From RH-AL1 sp965198715 (lineage in GTDB: Bacteria > Pseudomonadota > Alphaproteobacteria > Rhizobiales > Beijerinckiaceae), in contig CBDAPV010000002.1 of NCBI GenBank assembly GCA_965198715.1, positions 1,116,001 to 1,180,000 of the forward strand: a stretch of DNA of 64,000 bases, written 5' to 3'. The notes beneath the pieces are model-generated. The model made no database searches. It had not been told where the DNA came from and saw only the letters and a program-made list of their open reading frames with translations. The first letter of the stretch is position 1, and each line of letters opens with the position of its first letter. This document shows, piece after piece, positions 19,264-28,752 of the stretch. Both the position numbers and the translations under genes were made by a program.

Positions 19264-19893
19264 ATGCCCCGCCTGATCACCGGTCGGCTCGTCATCGCCA
19301 CCCACAATCCCGGCAAGCTGCGCGAGATGCGCCAGCTGCTCGTGCCTTACGCCATCGAGGCGGTGTCGGCGGGCGAGCTCGGGCTCGCCGAGCCCGACGA
19401 GACCGGCGCGACCTTTGCCGCCAACGCCGTGATCAAGGCCGAGGCGGCATGCCGCGCCAGCGGGCTCCCGGCCTTCGCCGACGACACCGGGTTCTGCATC
19501 GAGGCCTTGGGCGACGAGCCCGGCATCTATTCCGCCCGCTTCGCCAAGGAGGCCGGTGGCTACGCGGAGGCGATCGCGGCGCTGTGCCATCGCCTAGACG
19601 CGTGCGGCGCGTCTCCTCCTCACCGCGCCTTCTTCGTGTCGGCGCTCGCGCTCGCGCGGCCAGGCGAGCCGGTGCTCGGCGTGGAGGATCGCGTCGACGG
19701 CGTCCTGATGTTGCCGCCGCGCGGCACGCTCGGCTTCGGCTACGATGCCGCGTTCAAGCCGGACGGCCACGAGCGCACGTTCGGCGAGATGACCGCGATC
19801 GAGAAGCACGGCATCCCCGCCGACGGCTCTCGCGCGCTGTCGCATCGCGCCCGCGCCTTCCAGCGCTTCGCCCGCATCGCGCTCGCGGACTGA
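19264..19893 (+). CDS. rdgB: XTP/dITP diphosphatase (RdgB/HAM1 family)
   Basis: The 209-residue enzyme hydrolyses dITP, ITP and XTP and keeps damaged purines out of nucleic acids. The N-terminal LVIATHNPGKLREM is the substrate-binding signature. FADDTGFCIEALGDEPGIYSA carries the metal-binding acidic residues, and GFGYDAAFKPDG with LSHRARAFQRF completes the fold. It is in an operon with rph. The gene that often follows, hemW, is absent; a convergent hydrolase gene lies there instead. Confidence 0.93.
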   Translation: MPRLITGRLVIATHNPGKLREMRQLLVPYAIEAVSAGELGLAEPDETGATFAANAVIKAEAACRASGLPAFADDTGFCIEALGDEPGIYSARFAKEAGGYAEAIAALCHRLDACGASPPHRAFFVSALALARPGEPVLGVEDRVDGVLMLPPRGTLGFGYDAAFKPDGHERTFGEMTAIEKHGIPADGSRALSHRARAFQRFARIALAD

Positions 19894-19900
19894 GCCGGGC

Positions 19901-20716
19901 TCAGCTCTGCGGCAGGGTCGCGAGCCAGTCCTTGACCTTACCGAAGACACCCGGTGCCAGCAGCACGACGTGGCCGAGTTCCGGCAGCAGGATGAAGGTC
20001 TTGGGCGAGGGCGCGTGATCGTAGAGTTTTTCGGCGGAACCGAGCGGGATCACCGCGTCCTTGGCGCCCTGGAGGAACAGCTTCGGCGCGGCGACCGCTC
20101 CGATGCGCGTCCACGAGAGATAGCTGTCCATCATCAGCAGGCGCACCGGGAACATCGGGTACTCGGACGCGGCGACGTCGACGGTCGACGAGAAGGCGCT
20201 GTCGAGCACCAACGCGTGCACCGGATGCTTGGCTGCCACGGCCACCGCTATGGCGCTGCCGAGCGATTCGCCGACGAGAATAATGCGCGAGCCGGCATAG
20301 CCCTCTGCTGTCGCCTTGGCGAAGGCCGTCTCGCCGTCGAGCAGCAGCCCCTTCTCGGTCGGCGACCCGGTGGAGCCGCCGTAGCCGCGATAGTCGATCG
20401 CGAGCAGCCCTGAGCCGTCTGCGACCATCTCGCGAAACAGGGGCGCGCGGTCCGCCAGCGTTCCGCCGTTGCCATGGAAGTAGAGGTAGACGAGGTGTCC
20501 GCCCTCCGCCGGCTTGTACCAGGCGTCGAGGTGCTGGCCGTCCGGCGTGGGCAGCCGGAGCGTCCGCGCTCCGGTCAGTCCAAAAGCCTCCGCCGTGCCC
20601 CTCGATGGGCCGGGGAAATACATCATCTTGCGTTGCCAGATCACCAGCACGAGCAACGCCACGCAATAGCCGACGACGAAGAGCATCAGCAGGCGAAGAC
20701 CCCATCGTAACGCCAC
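19901..20716 (-). CDS. Membrane-anchored alpha/beta hydrolase (BEM46/ABHD13 type)
   Basis: The protein has about 271 residues. A single N-terminal membrane helix (LLMLFVVGYCVALLVLVIW) is followed by an alpha/beta hydrolase domain with oxyanion region YFHGNGGTLADRAPLF, a DYRGYGGSTG strand-turn, the nucleophile elbow GESLGS, and an acid and histidine near GAKDAVIP and LPELGHVVLL. The GTG at 20716 has AAGGAT five bases upstream and is preferred over the ATG at 20773. Relatives are esterases or thioesterases of unknown substrate. Confidence 0.7.
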   Translation of the reverse strand: MALRWGLRLLMLFVVGYCVALLVLVIWQRKMMYFPGPSRGTAEAFGLTGARTLRLPTPDGQHLDAWYKPAEGGHLVYLYFHGNGGTLADRAPLFREMVADGSGLLAIDYRGYGGSTGSPTEKGLLLDGETAFAKATAEGYAGSRIILVGESLGSAIAVAVAAKHPVHALVLDSAFSSTVDVAASEYPMFPVRLLMMDSYLSWTRIGAVAAPKLFLQGAKDAVIPLGSAEKLYDHAPSPKTFILLPELGHVVLLAPGVFGKVKDWLATLPQS

Positions 20717-20836
20717 GTCGATCCTTTCAGGCCAGGCTTTGCCGTAGCATGACGGCCCGGCGCGAAAAGCCAAGCAGGCCGTGGGTGGCTTTGCGTCCGT
20801 GCTGGGTTAAAAGGCGGCTCCCCGCGGAGCCACCCC

Positions 20837-21469
20837 TTGGCAGACGAACTCGTCCTCTATTCCCATCCCATGTCGCGCGGCCGCATCGCGCGCTGGATGC
20901 TCGAAGAGGTCGGCCGGCCCTATCGTGTCGAGATGCTCGACTACGGCACGACGATGAAGGCGCCCGAGTTCCTCGCGATCAACCCGATGGGCAAGGTGCC
21001 GGCGCTGCGCCACGGCGACGTGGTGGTGACCGAGGTCGCGGCGATCTGCGCCTACCTCGCCGACACCTTTCCCGAAGCCGAGCTGGTACCGCCCGCGGGG
21101 CGACGCGGCGCCTATTTCCGCTGGCTGTTCTTCGGCGCCGGACCGCTCGAAGCCGCCGTCGTCAATCACGCGTTAAAATTCGAGGCGCCGGCCGAGCGCC
21201 GCGGTTTCGTCGGCTACGGCTCGTTGGCGGATGTCCTCGCCGCCATTGAGCAAGCCCTTGGCGCGAGCGACCACATCGCCGGCGAGGCTTTCACCGCCGC
21301 AGATGTCGTTGTCGGCGCGCAGATCGGCTGGGGCATGATCTTCGGCACGATCGAGAAGCGTCCGGCCTTCGAGGCCTATTGGCAGCGCCTCGCCGCGCGC
21401 CCCGCCGCGATCCGCGCGCGGGAGATCGACGACGCACTGCTGCCGGCCGACAAACGAATGGGATTGTAG
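20837..21469 (+). CDS. Glutathione S-transferase family protein
   Basis: The 210-residue protein has an N-terminal thioredoxin-like domain, LVLYSHPMSRGRIARWMLEE, with the cis-proline site GKVPALRHGDVVVTEVAAI, and a C-terminal helical domain with FTAADVVVGAQIGWGM. A serine (SHPMSRGR) sits in the usual active region. The TTG start at 20837 is supported by GGAG eight bases upstream. Its stop lies just before the ABC exporter ATPase, so the genes may be cotranscribed. The substrate is unknown. Confidence 0.8.
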   Translation: MADELVLYSHPMSRGRIARWMLEEVGRPYRVEMLDYGTTMKAPEFLAINPMGKVPALRHGDVVVTEVAAICAYLADTFPEAELVPPAGRRGAYFRWLFFGAGPLEAAVVNHALKFEAPAERRGFVGYGSLADVLAAIEQALGASDHIAGEAFTAADVVVGAQIGWGMIFGTIEKRPAFEAYWQRLAARPAAIRAREIDDALLPADKRMGL

Positions 21470-21475
21470 GAGACT

Positions 21476-22413
<938 letters not shown>

Positions 22414-22417
<4 letters not shown>

Positions 22418-23175
22418 ACTGGCGTGGCTTCTACGCCATCTACCGTTACGAGATGATGCGCTGGTTGCGCACCGTGGCGCAGAGCGTCATCGCGCCGGTG
22501 GTCTCGACCTCGCTCTACTTCGTGGTGTTCGGCTCGGCGATCGGCAGCCGCATGAACGCCATCGACGGCGTGCCCTACGCCGCCTTCCTGGTGCCTGGAC
22601 TGGCCATGCTGTCGATCCTGACCCAAAGCGTCTCCAACGCCGCCTTCGGCATCTACTTCACCAAATGGTCGGGCACGATCTTCGAGCTGCTCTCGGCGCC
22701 GGTGTCGTGGGCCGAGGCAGCCTGCGGCTACGTTGGTGCTGCGGCGACCAAGTCGATCATCCTGGGCACGATCATCATCCTAACCGCGCGGCTCTTCGTG
22801 CCGTTCTCGATCCTGCATCCGGCCTGGATGGTGGTCTTCCTGCTGCTCACGTCCGTGACCTTCAGCCTGCTCGGCTTCATCATCGGCATCTGGGCGAAGA
22901 GCTTCGAGCAGTTGCAGATCGTGCCGCTGCTGGTGGTGACCCCGCTAACCTTCCTGGGCGGCAGTTTCTATTCCGTGACCATGCTGCCGCCGTTCTGGCA
23001 GAAGGTGTCGCTCGCCAATCCGGTGCTCTACCTGCTCAGCGGTTTCCGCTGGAGCTTCTACGGCAACACCGACGTCAGCATCGGCCTGAGCCTGGCGATG
23101 ACGTTGCTGTTCCTTGTGCTCTGCCTGGCTACCGTCTGGTGGATCTTCCGCACCGGGTACAAGCTGAAAAATTGA
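22414..23175 (+). CDS. ABC-2 type exporter, permease subunit
   Basis: The 253-residue protein has six membrane helices, with the ABC-2 motif near FGIYFTKWSGTIFELLSAPVSW and PLTFLGGSFYSVTMLPPFW, the YadH-like pattern. The start overlaps the ATPase stop by four bases, so the subunits are coupled. Together they would form a homodimeric half-transporter pair in the inner membrane. No substrate-binding protein is nearby, in line with export. Confidence 0.86.
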
Positions 23176-23202
23176 TGGGCGCCGGCTTGCGCCGACGCCC
23201 AT
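23175..23202. terminator. Bidirectional hairpin between ABC permease and carD
   Basis: ATGGGCGCCGGC and GCCGACGCCCAT form a 12-bp stem with one mismatch and a TTGC loop. It sits between two convergent genes, as a shared terminator would. There is no long T-run on either side. Confidence 0.5.
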
Positions 23203-23229
23203 TACTCGTAACGCCTCGACGGGAGTCGG

Positions 23230-24387
23230 TCAGGCGGCTTCGCCGATGCCGCCTTCTTCGCCGTCCTCGGCATCGTCAACCTCAGCGTCCTCGGCCTTGC
23301 CGCGGCGCGGACCTTTCTGAAGCTGGTCGTCGATGATCTTCAGCGCCTCGGTGTCGGTCAGCTTCTGGACCACGCCGAGCTCGCGCGCCATCCTGTCCAA
23401 CGCAGCCTCGTAGAGCTGGCGCTCGGAGTAGGACTGCTCCGGCTGCGCATCGGAACGATAGAGGTCGCGCACCACCTCGGCGATGGCGATGAGGTCGCCG
23501 GAGTTGATCTTGGCCTCATACTCTTGGGCACGGCGCGACCACATGGTCCGCTTGACCCGAGCGCGGCCGGTCAACGTGTCGAGCGCACGCTTCATGACCG
23601 GAGGCTCGGCGAGCTTGCGCATGCCGACGCTCGAGATCTTGGGCAGCGGCACCTTCAGGATCATCTTGTCCTTGACGAAGGATATGACGAAGAGCTCGAG
23701 CTTGTAGCCGGCGACCTCCTGCGACTCGACAGCGGTGATCTGGCCTACGCCATGCGCCGGGTACACGATGAATTCGCCGGTCTTGAAGACCTGGCCCTTG
23801 GCCGAAGGCGCGGGGCGCGCCTTCATCGCCGCCGGGCCGCCGCGCTGGATCGTGGAGAACGGCCGCTGCGGCATCATCGGTGCCGGGGCCACGGCAACTG
23901 GGGCTTCCGAAATCGGAGCGGCTTCGGGCGCCGGCGCCACGTCGTCGAGGGTCGTCTTGCGAACCTTCTTGTCAGACACCTGTACCGTACCTTTCAACGA
24001 ATCGCTGATGGTGAGGGGCGCGGGCGGAGCCGCCGGAGCCATCTTCCTGCGGGCGGCGACGAATGCTGCCGCGGCCTTGCGTGACGCCGCCGGATCGATC
24101 CGTTGCGGATCGGCGGCCTTTTCCGTCTTCGTCGTCGTGGTGTCCTCGCCGACCATCGTCGACGCAGCCTCGCTCTCGCGGGACGCATCGAACACGTCGG
24201 TCTGCGCGCCGGTCAGGTCGGAGACCGGCGGCGATTTGTGCTTGGCTTCGTTAGCCGCCGTCGTTAAGGAATCATGAGCGGCGCGGATCGTCGTGACGCC
24301 TTTTCTCGAGGGGCCGGATTTCGCAGGCGAATCCGTAACAGTGTCGTAGTTGGCGTTTGTCGTGGCAGACCGGGTCTTGGTCGGCAT
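23230..24387 (-). CDS. carD: CarD-family transcriptional regulator with long N-terminal extension
   Basis: The CarD/CdnL domain occupies residues ~210-375 of 385. It has the RNA-polymerase-interaction part FKTGEFIVYPAHGVGQI and the DNA-binding helical part MWSRRAQEYEAKINSGDL and YSERQLYEAALDRMARELG. CarD proteins bind the RNA polymerase beta subunit and stabilise open promoters at rRNA and housekeeping genes. Most relatives have 160-200 residues; here ~200 extra residues of low complexity (Ala, Pro, Lys, Thr) precede the domain. The ATG at 24387 has AAGGAG about ten bases upstream. The C-terminal end is acidic (DAEDGEEGG). Confidence 0.85.
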   Translation of the reverse strand: MPTKTRSATTNANYDTVTDSPAKSGPSRKGVTTIRAAHDSLTTAANEAKHKSPPVSDLTGAQTDVFDASRESEAASTMVGEDTTTTKTEKAADPQRIDPAASRKAAAAFVAARRKMAPAAPPAPLTISDSLKGTVQVSDKKVRKTTLDDVAPAPEAAPISEAPVAVAPAPMMPQRPFSTIQRGGPAAMKARPAPSAKGQVFKTGEFIVYPAHGVGQITAVESQEVAGYKLELFVISFVKDKMILKVPLPKISSVGMRKLAEPPVMKRALDTLTGRARVKRTMWSRRAQEYEAKINSGDLIAIAEVVRDLYRSDAQPEQSYSERQLYEAALDRMARELGVVQKLTDTEALKIIDDQLQKGPRRGKAEDAEVDDAEDGEEGGIGEAA

Positions 24388-24689
24388 CGGTCGAACCGCT
24401 CCTTTTCTGGCCCGCGCTCCAAGCGTAGGCGCCCGTTGCCGGCCACGCTTTGCGGGCTGAGCGGGCATTTGGCCGCAAGCATGCGGCAGATCCAGATTGT
24501 CAGACCAATCGAAGAATGTCTTTTGTCCAAACAAGCTTGGACGGAGATAAACGGCGGCGGGATCTGCGAACTGTTAACGTCCACCTACCACACGAAAGCC
24601 AGAAAATCAACAAAAGCGGGAGCTTGTTCGCTCAAGCGCAAGCCCCTTTGGTTAACGAGGCGGCTCCCGATCCGCTCAAACCTGGGCGT
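24388..24689. other. 302-bp stretch between carD and fdxA
   Basis: This stretch is less GC-rich than its surroundings and holds no supported gene. It must contain the carD promoter on the minus strand, but I could not fix a -35/-10 pair. No palindrome of note was seen. Confidence 0.4.
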
Positions 24690-25025
24690 TTAATCTCCCT
24701 CGCCAGGATTGGGCGAGAAGTCGGCGAGCTTGCCCTCCTTGCCGTCCATCTCCTTGGCGCCCGGCAGCGGATCGCGCTTCTTGGTGAGGTTAGGCCAGCT
24801 CTTGGCCATATCGGCGTTGATCTTCAGCCAGGATTCCAGGCCCTTGCCGGTATCGGGCTTGATCGCCTCGGCCGGGCACTCGGGCTCGCAGACGCCGCAG
24901 TCGATGCATTCGTCGGGATGGATGACGAGCATGTTCTCGCCCTCGTAGAAACAATCCACCGGGCAGACCTCGACGCAGTCGGTGTATTTGCACTTGATGC
25001 AGTTCTCGACGACGACGTAGGTCAT
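24690..25025 (-). CDS. fdxA: Ferredoxin FdxA (seven-iron type)
   Basis: The 111-residue protein has two cluster motifs: CIKCKYTDCVEVCPVDC for the [3Fe-4S]/[4Fe-4S] pair and CIDCGVCEPECP for the second cluster. The C-terminal extension of about 45 residues is typical of FdxA. It transfers electrons in the cytosol. It lies between carD and the S4 gene on the same strand, the conserved alphaproteobacterial order. Confidence 0.92.
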   Translation of the reverse strand: MTYVVVENCIKCKYTDCVEVCPVDCFYEGENMLVIHPDECIDCGVCEPECPAEAIKPDTGKGLESWLKINADMAKSWPNLTKKRDPLPGAKEMDGKEGKLADFSPNPGEGD

Positions 25026-25124
25026 GTGTTCTCCCCGGCGGCAGTGCGGCCGCCGCCCGCGCCCCTCTTGAGACGCCGCTGCGTAGTCGCTTCACGAGGG
25101 CAAGGCAAGCGTCTGGCGGGGCGC

Positions 25125-25484
25125 TCAGGATGCAGCCTCGTCGCAGGCGCGATGGAGATCCTCGAAGAGCAGCGACGCCTCACGGAAGGGACCACGGCGA
25201 TCGCCGTCGGCCACGACCCTCAACACACGGACCTGTCGCTCCAACGCAATGGTCAGCACGTCGCCGGCCCGCACGATCTTGGCGGCGTTATCCGAACGCG
25301 CGCCGTTGACGCGAACGTGACCGGCTTCCACCAGCTTGGCCGCCGTCGATCGCGTTTTTACGACGCGAGCGAAACAGAGCCACTTGTCGATACGCTGCGC
25401 CGCCGGAGCCTCCGAACCTTGCACCTTGTAGGTGGAAGATCGGAGGGCAGGAGCCGTTTTCAACGGCGACCGTCGCGATGGCAT
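25125..25484 (-). CDS. S4-domain RNA-binding protein (HslR-like)
   Basis: The protein has about 119 residues. The S4 domain (~30-95) reads QRIDKWLCFARVVKTRSTAAKLVEAGHVRVNG, the typical alpha-L RNA-binding motif also found in Hsp15/HslR. The ATG at 25484 has AGAGGT just upstream; an upstream ATG at 25502 lacks one. In related genomes this gene follows the helicase encoded at the left edge of the window. A role in ribosome or RNA rescue is inferred from HslR. Confidence 0.82.
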   Translation of the reverse strand: MPSRRSPLKTAPALRSSTYKVQGSEAPAAQRIDKWLCFARVVKTRSTAAKLVEAGHVRVNGARSDNAAKIVRAGDVLTIALERQVRVLRVVADGDRRGPFREASLLFEDLHRACDEAAS

Positions 25485-25531
25485 CACCTCTAAACAGCCC
25501 ATGAGCCGTCGTGTCGCACGGCGCCGGCACG

Positions 25532-26500
25532 TCAGGCGGCAGCCTGCCGATCAAGGCCGGCGCGCGCGACGATGCTCTCGATGAAGCGCGCCGATCGCAC
25601 CGGGTCGGAGATCGGCAGCATGTGGCCGCCGTCGGTCATCTCGAGATGAAGGTCGGGCACGAGCTTGCGCAGCCCGCGACCGTGCCATTCCGGATCGAGG
25701 ATGCGATCGCCGCAGCCGTAGAGCACGCCCACCGGCGCCTTGATCTCTCCATAGCGGGCCGCGCAACGTGCCAGGTCGCTGCCGGCCTCGACAAGGTCGC
25801 GGCACGCGTTGCGGAACGTCAACGGCCGGGCTGCCAGCACGGCGCCCGCGCCGACGGCAAAATTCGGCGCTTCCGGATCGGGGCCGAACAGCAAGCGGAT
25901 CGTGTTGTCGCGGTAGTGCGCGCCGAGCGGCACGGCCAAGGTCCACCCGAAGATCCAACGGGCGAGATCCGAGCGGATCGCGAGCGAGCGGAGCGCCACG
26001 GGAACATCGTCCTGAGGACGCGTCGCCGGGGCAAGCAGCGCCAGGCCGGCGACCAGTTCGGGATAATCGAGCGCCAGCGCCAAGGCGACGGCGCCGCCGA
26101 GCGAATGACCCACGACGATCGCCGGACCAAGATCCAGTTCGCGCATCAGCCCGGCCACAATCGCCGCCTGGATCTTGAGAGAGGCACCGGCGACTGCAGG
26201 CTCGGAATAGCCGCAGCCCGGCCGGTCGACCAGGACGAGACGATAGCGTCCAGAAAGATGGTCCGTCAGCTCGTAGGTGAAGGTCTGCAGCTGTGCGGCG
26301 AGCCCGTGCAGCATGATGATGGCCGGCCCCTCGCCGAAGTCGCGGATGTGCAGCCTGACGCCGTCGATCGTGATGAAACGACCGCACGGCGGCACCAGGC
26401 GCTCGGCCTGCCATGCCGTCCACCCGGTGAAGGCGACGAGCGCGATGACCACGAACGCCACGACGAGGCCGAAACCGACAACAAAAGATAGCAATTTCAA
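25532..26500 (-). CDS. Alpha/beta hydrolase with N-terminal membrane anchor
   Basis: The 322-residue protein has an N-terminal hydrophobic helix (LLSFVVGFGLVVAFVVIALVAF). The alpha/beta hydrolase domain shows IIMLHGLAAQLQTF, DRPGCGYSEP, the nucleophile elbow GHSLGG, an acid in YGCGDRILDPEW and the histidine in TDGGHMLPISDP, so the catalytic triad is complete. It resembles epoxide hydrolase/haloalkane dehalogenase-like esterases, but the substrate is not clear. It is separated by 77 bases from proB on the same strand. Confidence 0.75.
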   Translation of the reverse strand: MKLLSFVVGFGLVVAFVVIALVAFTGWTAWQAERLVPPCGRFITIDGVRLHIRDFGEGPAIIMLHGLAAQLQTFTYELTDHLSGRYRLVLVDRPGCGYSEPAVAGASLKIQAAIVAGLMRELDLGPAIVVGHSLGGAVALALALDYPELVAGLALLAPATRPQDDVPVALRSLAIRSDLARWIFGWTLAVPLGAHYRDNTIRLLFGPDPEAPNFAVGAGAVLAARPLTFRNACRDLVEAGSDLARCAARYGEIKAPVGVLYGCGDRILDPEWHGRGLRKLVPDLHLEMTDGGHMLPISDPVRSARFIESIVARAGLDRQAAA

Positions 26501-26577
26501 TCCTCTAACACCAACGGCCTTACAAGACGCGCGAAGCCTCGCCGTCGTTGCAGGCCGAGCCGTGCGTCAAGAAAGCA

Positions 26578-27738
26578 TCAGCCTTGAAGGGGAAGCTCGC
26601 GCTCGCCGGACAGCACCATGTCGTCGCGGTGGATGAGCTCGGCGCGGCCCGGCATGCCGAGCACCGCTTCGATCTCTCCGGAGCGGCGGCCGATGATGCG
26701 TTCGGCCTTGTCGGCGGAATAGGCCACAAGGCCGCGACCGATCTCGCCGCCGTCCGCGCGAATCAGCACGCAGTCGCCGCGCTTGAAGTCGCCTTCGATG
26801 CGCTGCACGCCGGCCGGCAGCAGAGAATTGCCGGCGGAGAGCGCCCGGGCCGCGCCGGCGTCGATCCAGAGCGTGCCGCGCGGCTCGACCTGTCCGGCGA
26901 TCCACTTCTTGCGCGCTGTCACCGGGTTGGAGGGCGAGAGGAACCACGTGCAGCGCCCGCCGTCCGCCAGGCGCCCGACGGGATGCTCGATCCGGCCGTC
27001 GGCGATGAGCATGGTGGTGCCGCCGGTGGTGGCGATCTTGCCGGCCTCGATCTTGGTGCGCATGCCGCCGCGCGACAGCAGCGAGGCCGGGCCACCGGCC
27101 ATGGCCTCGATCTCGGCGGTGATGCGCGGCACGACCGGGATAAGGGTCGCGGAAGGGTCGCCGGCCGGCGGCGCGGTGTAGAGGCCGGCGACGTCGGAGA
27201 GCAGGATCAGCAGGTCGGCCGAGGCCATGGTGGCGATGCGGGCGGCGAGCCGGTCGTTGTCGCCATAGCGGATCTCGGCCGTCGCCACGCTGTCGTTCTC
27301 GTTGAGCACCGGCACCGCCTTCATCGCCAGCAGTCGGGCGATCGTCGCGCGGGCATTAAGGTAGCGGCGCCGCTCCTCGGTGTCGGCGAAGGTGACGAGG
27401 ATCTGCCCGGCGGTGAGGCCGACGCCGCCGAGCGCCTCCGCCCAGGTGCGCGCCAGCGCGATCTGCCCCACAGCAGCAGCGGCTTGGCTGTCCTCCAGCT
27501 TCAGCACGCCCGGGGCGAGATCGAGGATGCGCCGTCCCAGGGCGATCGAGCCCGACGACACCACCATGACCTCGGCGCCGCGACCCTGCAGCGCGGCGAT
27601 GTCGGCCGCGAGCGACTCCAGCCAGGTGCGGCGCACGCCGCCCGCGTCGACGAGCAGCGACGATCCCACCTTGATGACGAGGCGGCGGAAGTCGGCGAGG
27701 CGGGGCAGGGTGGCGTTGGCTGGAGCGGACGACGTCAT
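26578..27738 (-). CDS. proB: Glutamate 5-kinase
   Basis: The enzyme (386 residues) catalyses the first step of proline synthesis. The kinase domain has LVIKVGSSLLVDAGG, VVSSGSIALGRRIL, LNENDSVATAEIRYGDNDRL and SRGGMRTKIEAGKIA. A C-terminal PUA domain (~290-375, starting near GTLWIDAGAARALSAG) is present as in the two-domain type. obgE and proA, common neighbours in alphaproteobacteria, are absent here. Confidence 0.94.
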   Translation of the reverse strand: MTSSAPANATLPRLADFRRLVIKVGSSLLVDAGGVRRTWLESLAADIAALQGRGAEVMVVSSGSIALGRRILDLAPGVLKLEDSQAAAAVGQIALARTWAEALGGVGLTAGQILVTFADTEERRRYLNARATIARLLAMKAVPVLNENDSVATAEIRYGDNDRLAARIATMASADLLILLSDVAGLYTAPPAGDPSATLIPVVPRITAEIEAMAGGPASLLSRGGMRTKIEAGKIATTGGTTMLIADGRIEHPVGRLADGGRCTWFLSPSNPVTARKKWIAGQVEPRGTLWIDAGAARALSAGNSLLPAGVQRIEGDFKRGDCVLIRADGGEIGRGLVAYSADKAERIIGRRSGEIEAVLGMPGRAELIHRDDMVLSGERELPLQG

Positions 27739-27784
27739 CGGCGGTGTGTAGCCGCTTCCCCCGCGCGGCGGGAGAGCCGATCGC

Positions 27785-28747
27785 CTACATCACGGCCAGC
27801 CCGTCGAAGACGCGAGCGTAATGGTCGACCAGCGGATCCACCAGCGTCTCGAGGCCGTCGAAACGCCGCCGGGTCACGGCGCGGGCGAGCTGGAACTGGA
27901 AGGCCTTGGCGCCGGACGAGAGCGCCTTGCAGGAGTCGATCGAGAGCTGCAGCTTGGCCCAGCCGGCGCCCATGCCGTCGAGCCAGGCGAGATGGCTGCC
28001 GAGGAGCTCGAAGTTCATGCCGAGCTGGCGGGCGGTGTTAAAGGCGTATTTGTGGAGGAACCCTGCCGGCTTGCCGGCCGCAGCCTCCGCCTGGTCGCGG
28101 ACGCGCTCGCGAAAGGCCGCCACGGGGTTCTCCGCTGGACGCCGGGCGACGTGGCGGCGCAGGATCAGCAGCGAGGTCGCCGCATCGAGCCGCTTGCGGC
28201 GATCGAGCTTGACGAACTCGGCATAGGGCAGGCTCCGGCCGCCGCGGACGATCGCGTCGTAGTCCTCCCCCGGAAGCGTGAAGAACCCGGCGCCGTGGAA
28301 GTAGTCGAGTTCGCGTCGCGCGGGATCGATTCGATTGATCGCGATGGTCGTCTTGTCGTGCTCGGCGCGATAGGACGTGCCGCGCGTGTCCGGCAGGTAG
28401 AAGCCGTCGACCTCGACGATCACCATGCGTCCGCGCCGCGTCTGCTCGACGACGTGGGCCTCGAGCTCGTCGTAGAGCGCGAGTTCCTGCACCTCGAGGC
28501 CGAACTGCAGGGACAGGTCCTCGGGCGGGAACTTGGAGAAGGTGAAGTGGTCGCCCTCGAAATCCTGGGCGGCGGTGAAGCCCAGCGCCGCGGTGGCGTC
28601 CTCGTTCAGCGCGTTCAGGATCTCGATCCAGAGGTCGATGTAGCAGTTCGTCTCCGGCCAGTCGCGCGCGCCGGAATGCAGCGCATGGGGGGTGTAGCGC
28701 GACGGCGACAGCGAGGGCAGGACGGCGATCGGCGATGCGGCGAGCAC
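27785..28747 (-). CDS. DUF1839-family protein in aminoacyl-carrier-protein operon
   Basis: The protein has about 320 residues and is recognised as DUF1839 by ARDWPETNCYIDLWIEILNAL, GDHFTFSKFPPEDLSLQFG and DGFYLPDTRGTSYRAEHDKT. The family is of unknown function but recurs beside amino acid:[carrier protein] ligases. Cys49 of the frame in ETNCYID is strongly suggestive of an active site, as a catalytic Cys would follow a papain-like pattern; this is inference. The start is uncertain: GTG at 28747 has GGAG upstream and leaves five bases after the ligase stop, whereas an ATG at 28789 would overlap the ligase gene. Confidence 0.75.
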   Translation of the reverse strand: MLAASPIAVLPSLSPSRYTPHALHSGARDWPETNCYIDLWIEILNALNEDATAALGFTAAQDFEGDHFTFSKFPPEDLSLQFGLEVQELALYDELEAHVVEQTRRGRMVIVEVDGFYLPDTRGTSYRAEHDKTTIAINRIDPARRELDYFHGAGFFTLPGEDYDAIVRGGRSLPYAEFVKLDRRKRLDAATSLLILRRHVARRPAENPVAAFRERVRDQAEAAAGKPAGFLHKYAFNTARQLGMNFELLGSHLAWLDGMGAGWAKLQLSIDSCKALSSGAKAFQFQLARAVTRRRFDGLETLVDPLVDHYARVFDGLAVM

Positions 28748-28752
28748 GGCGA

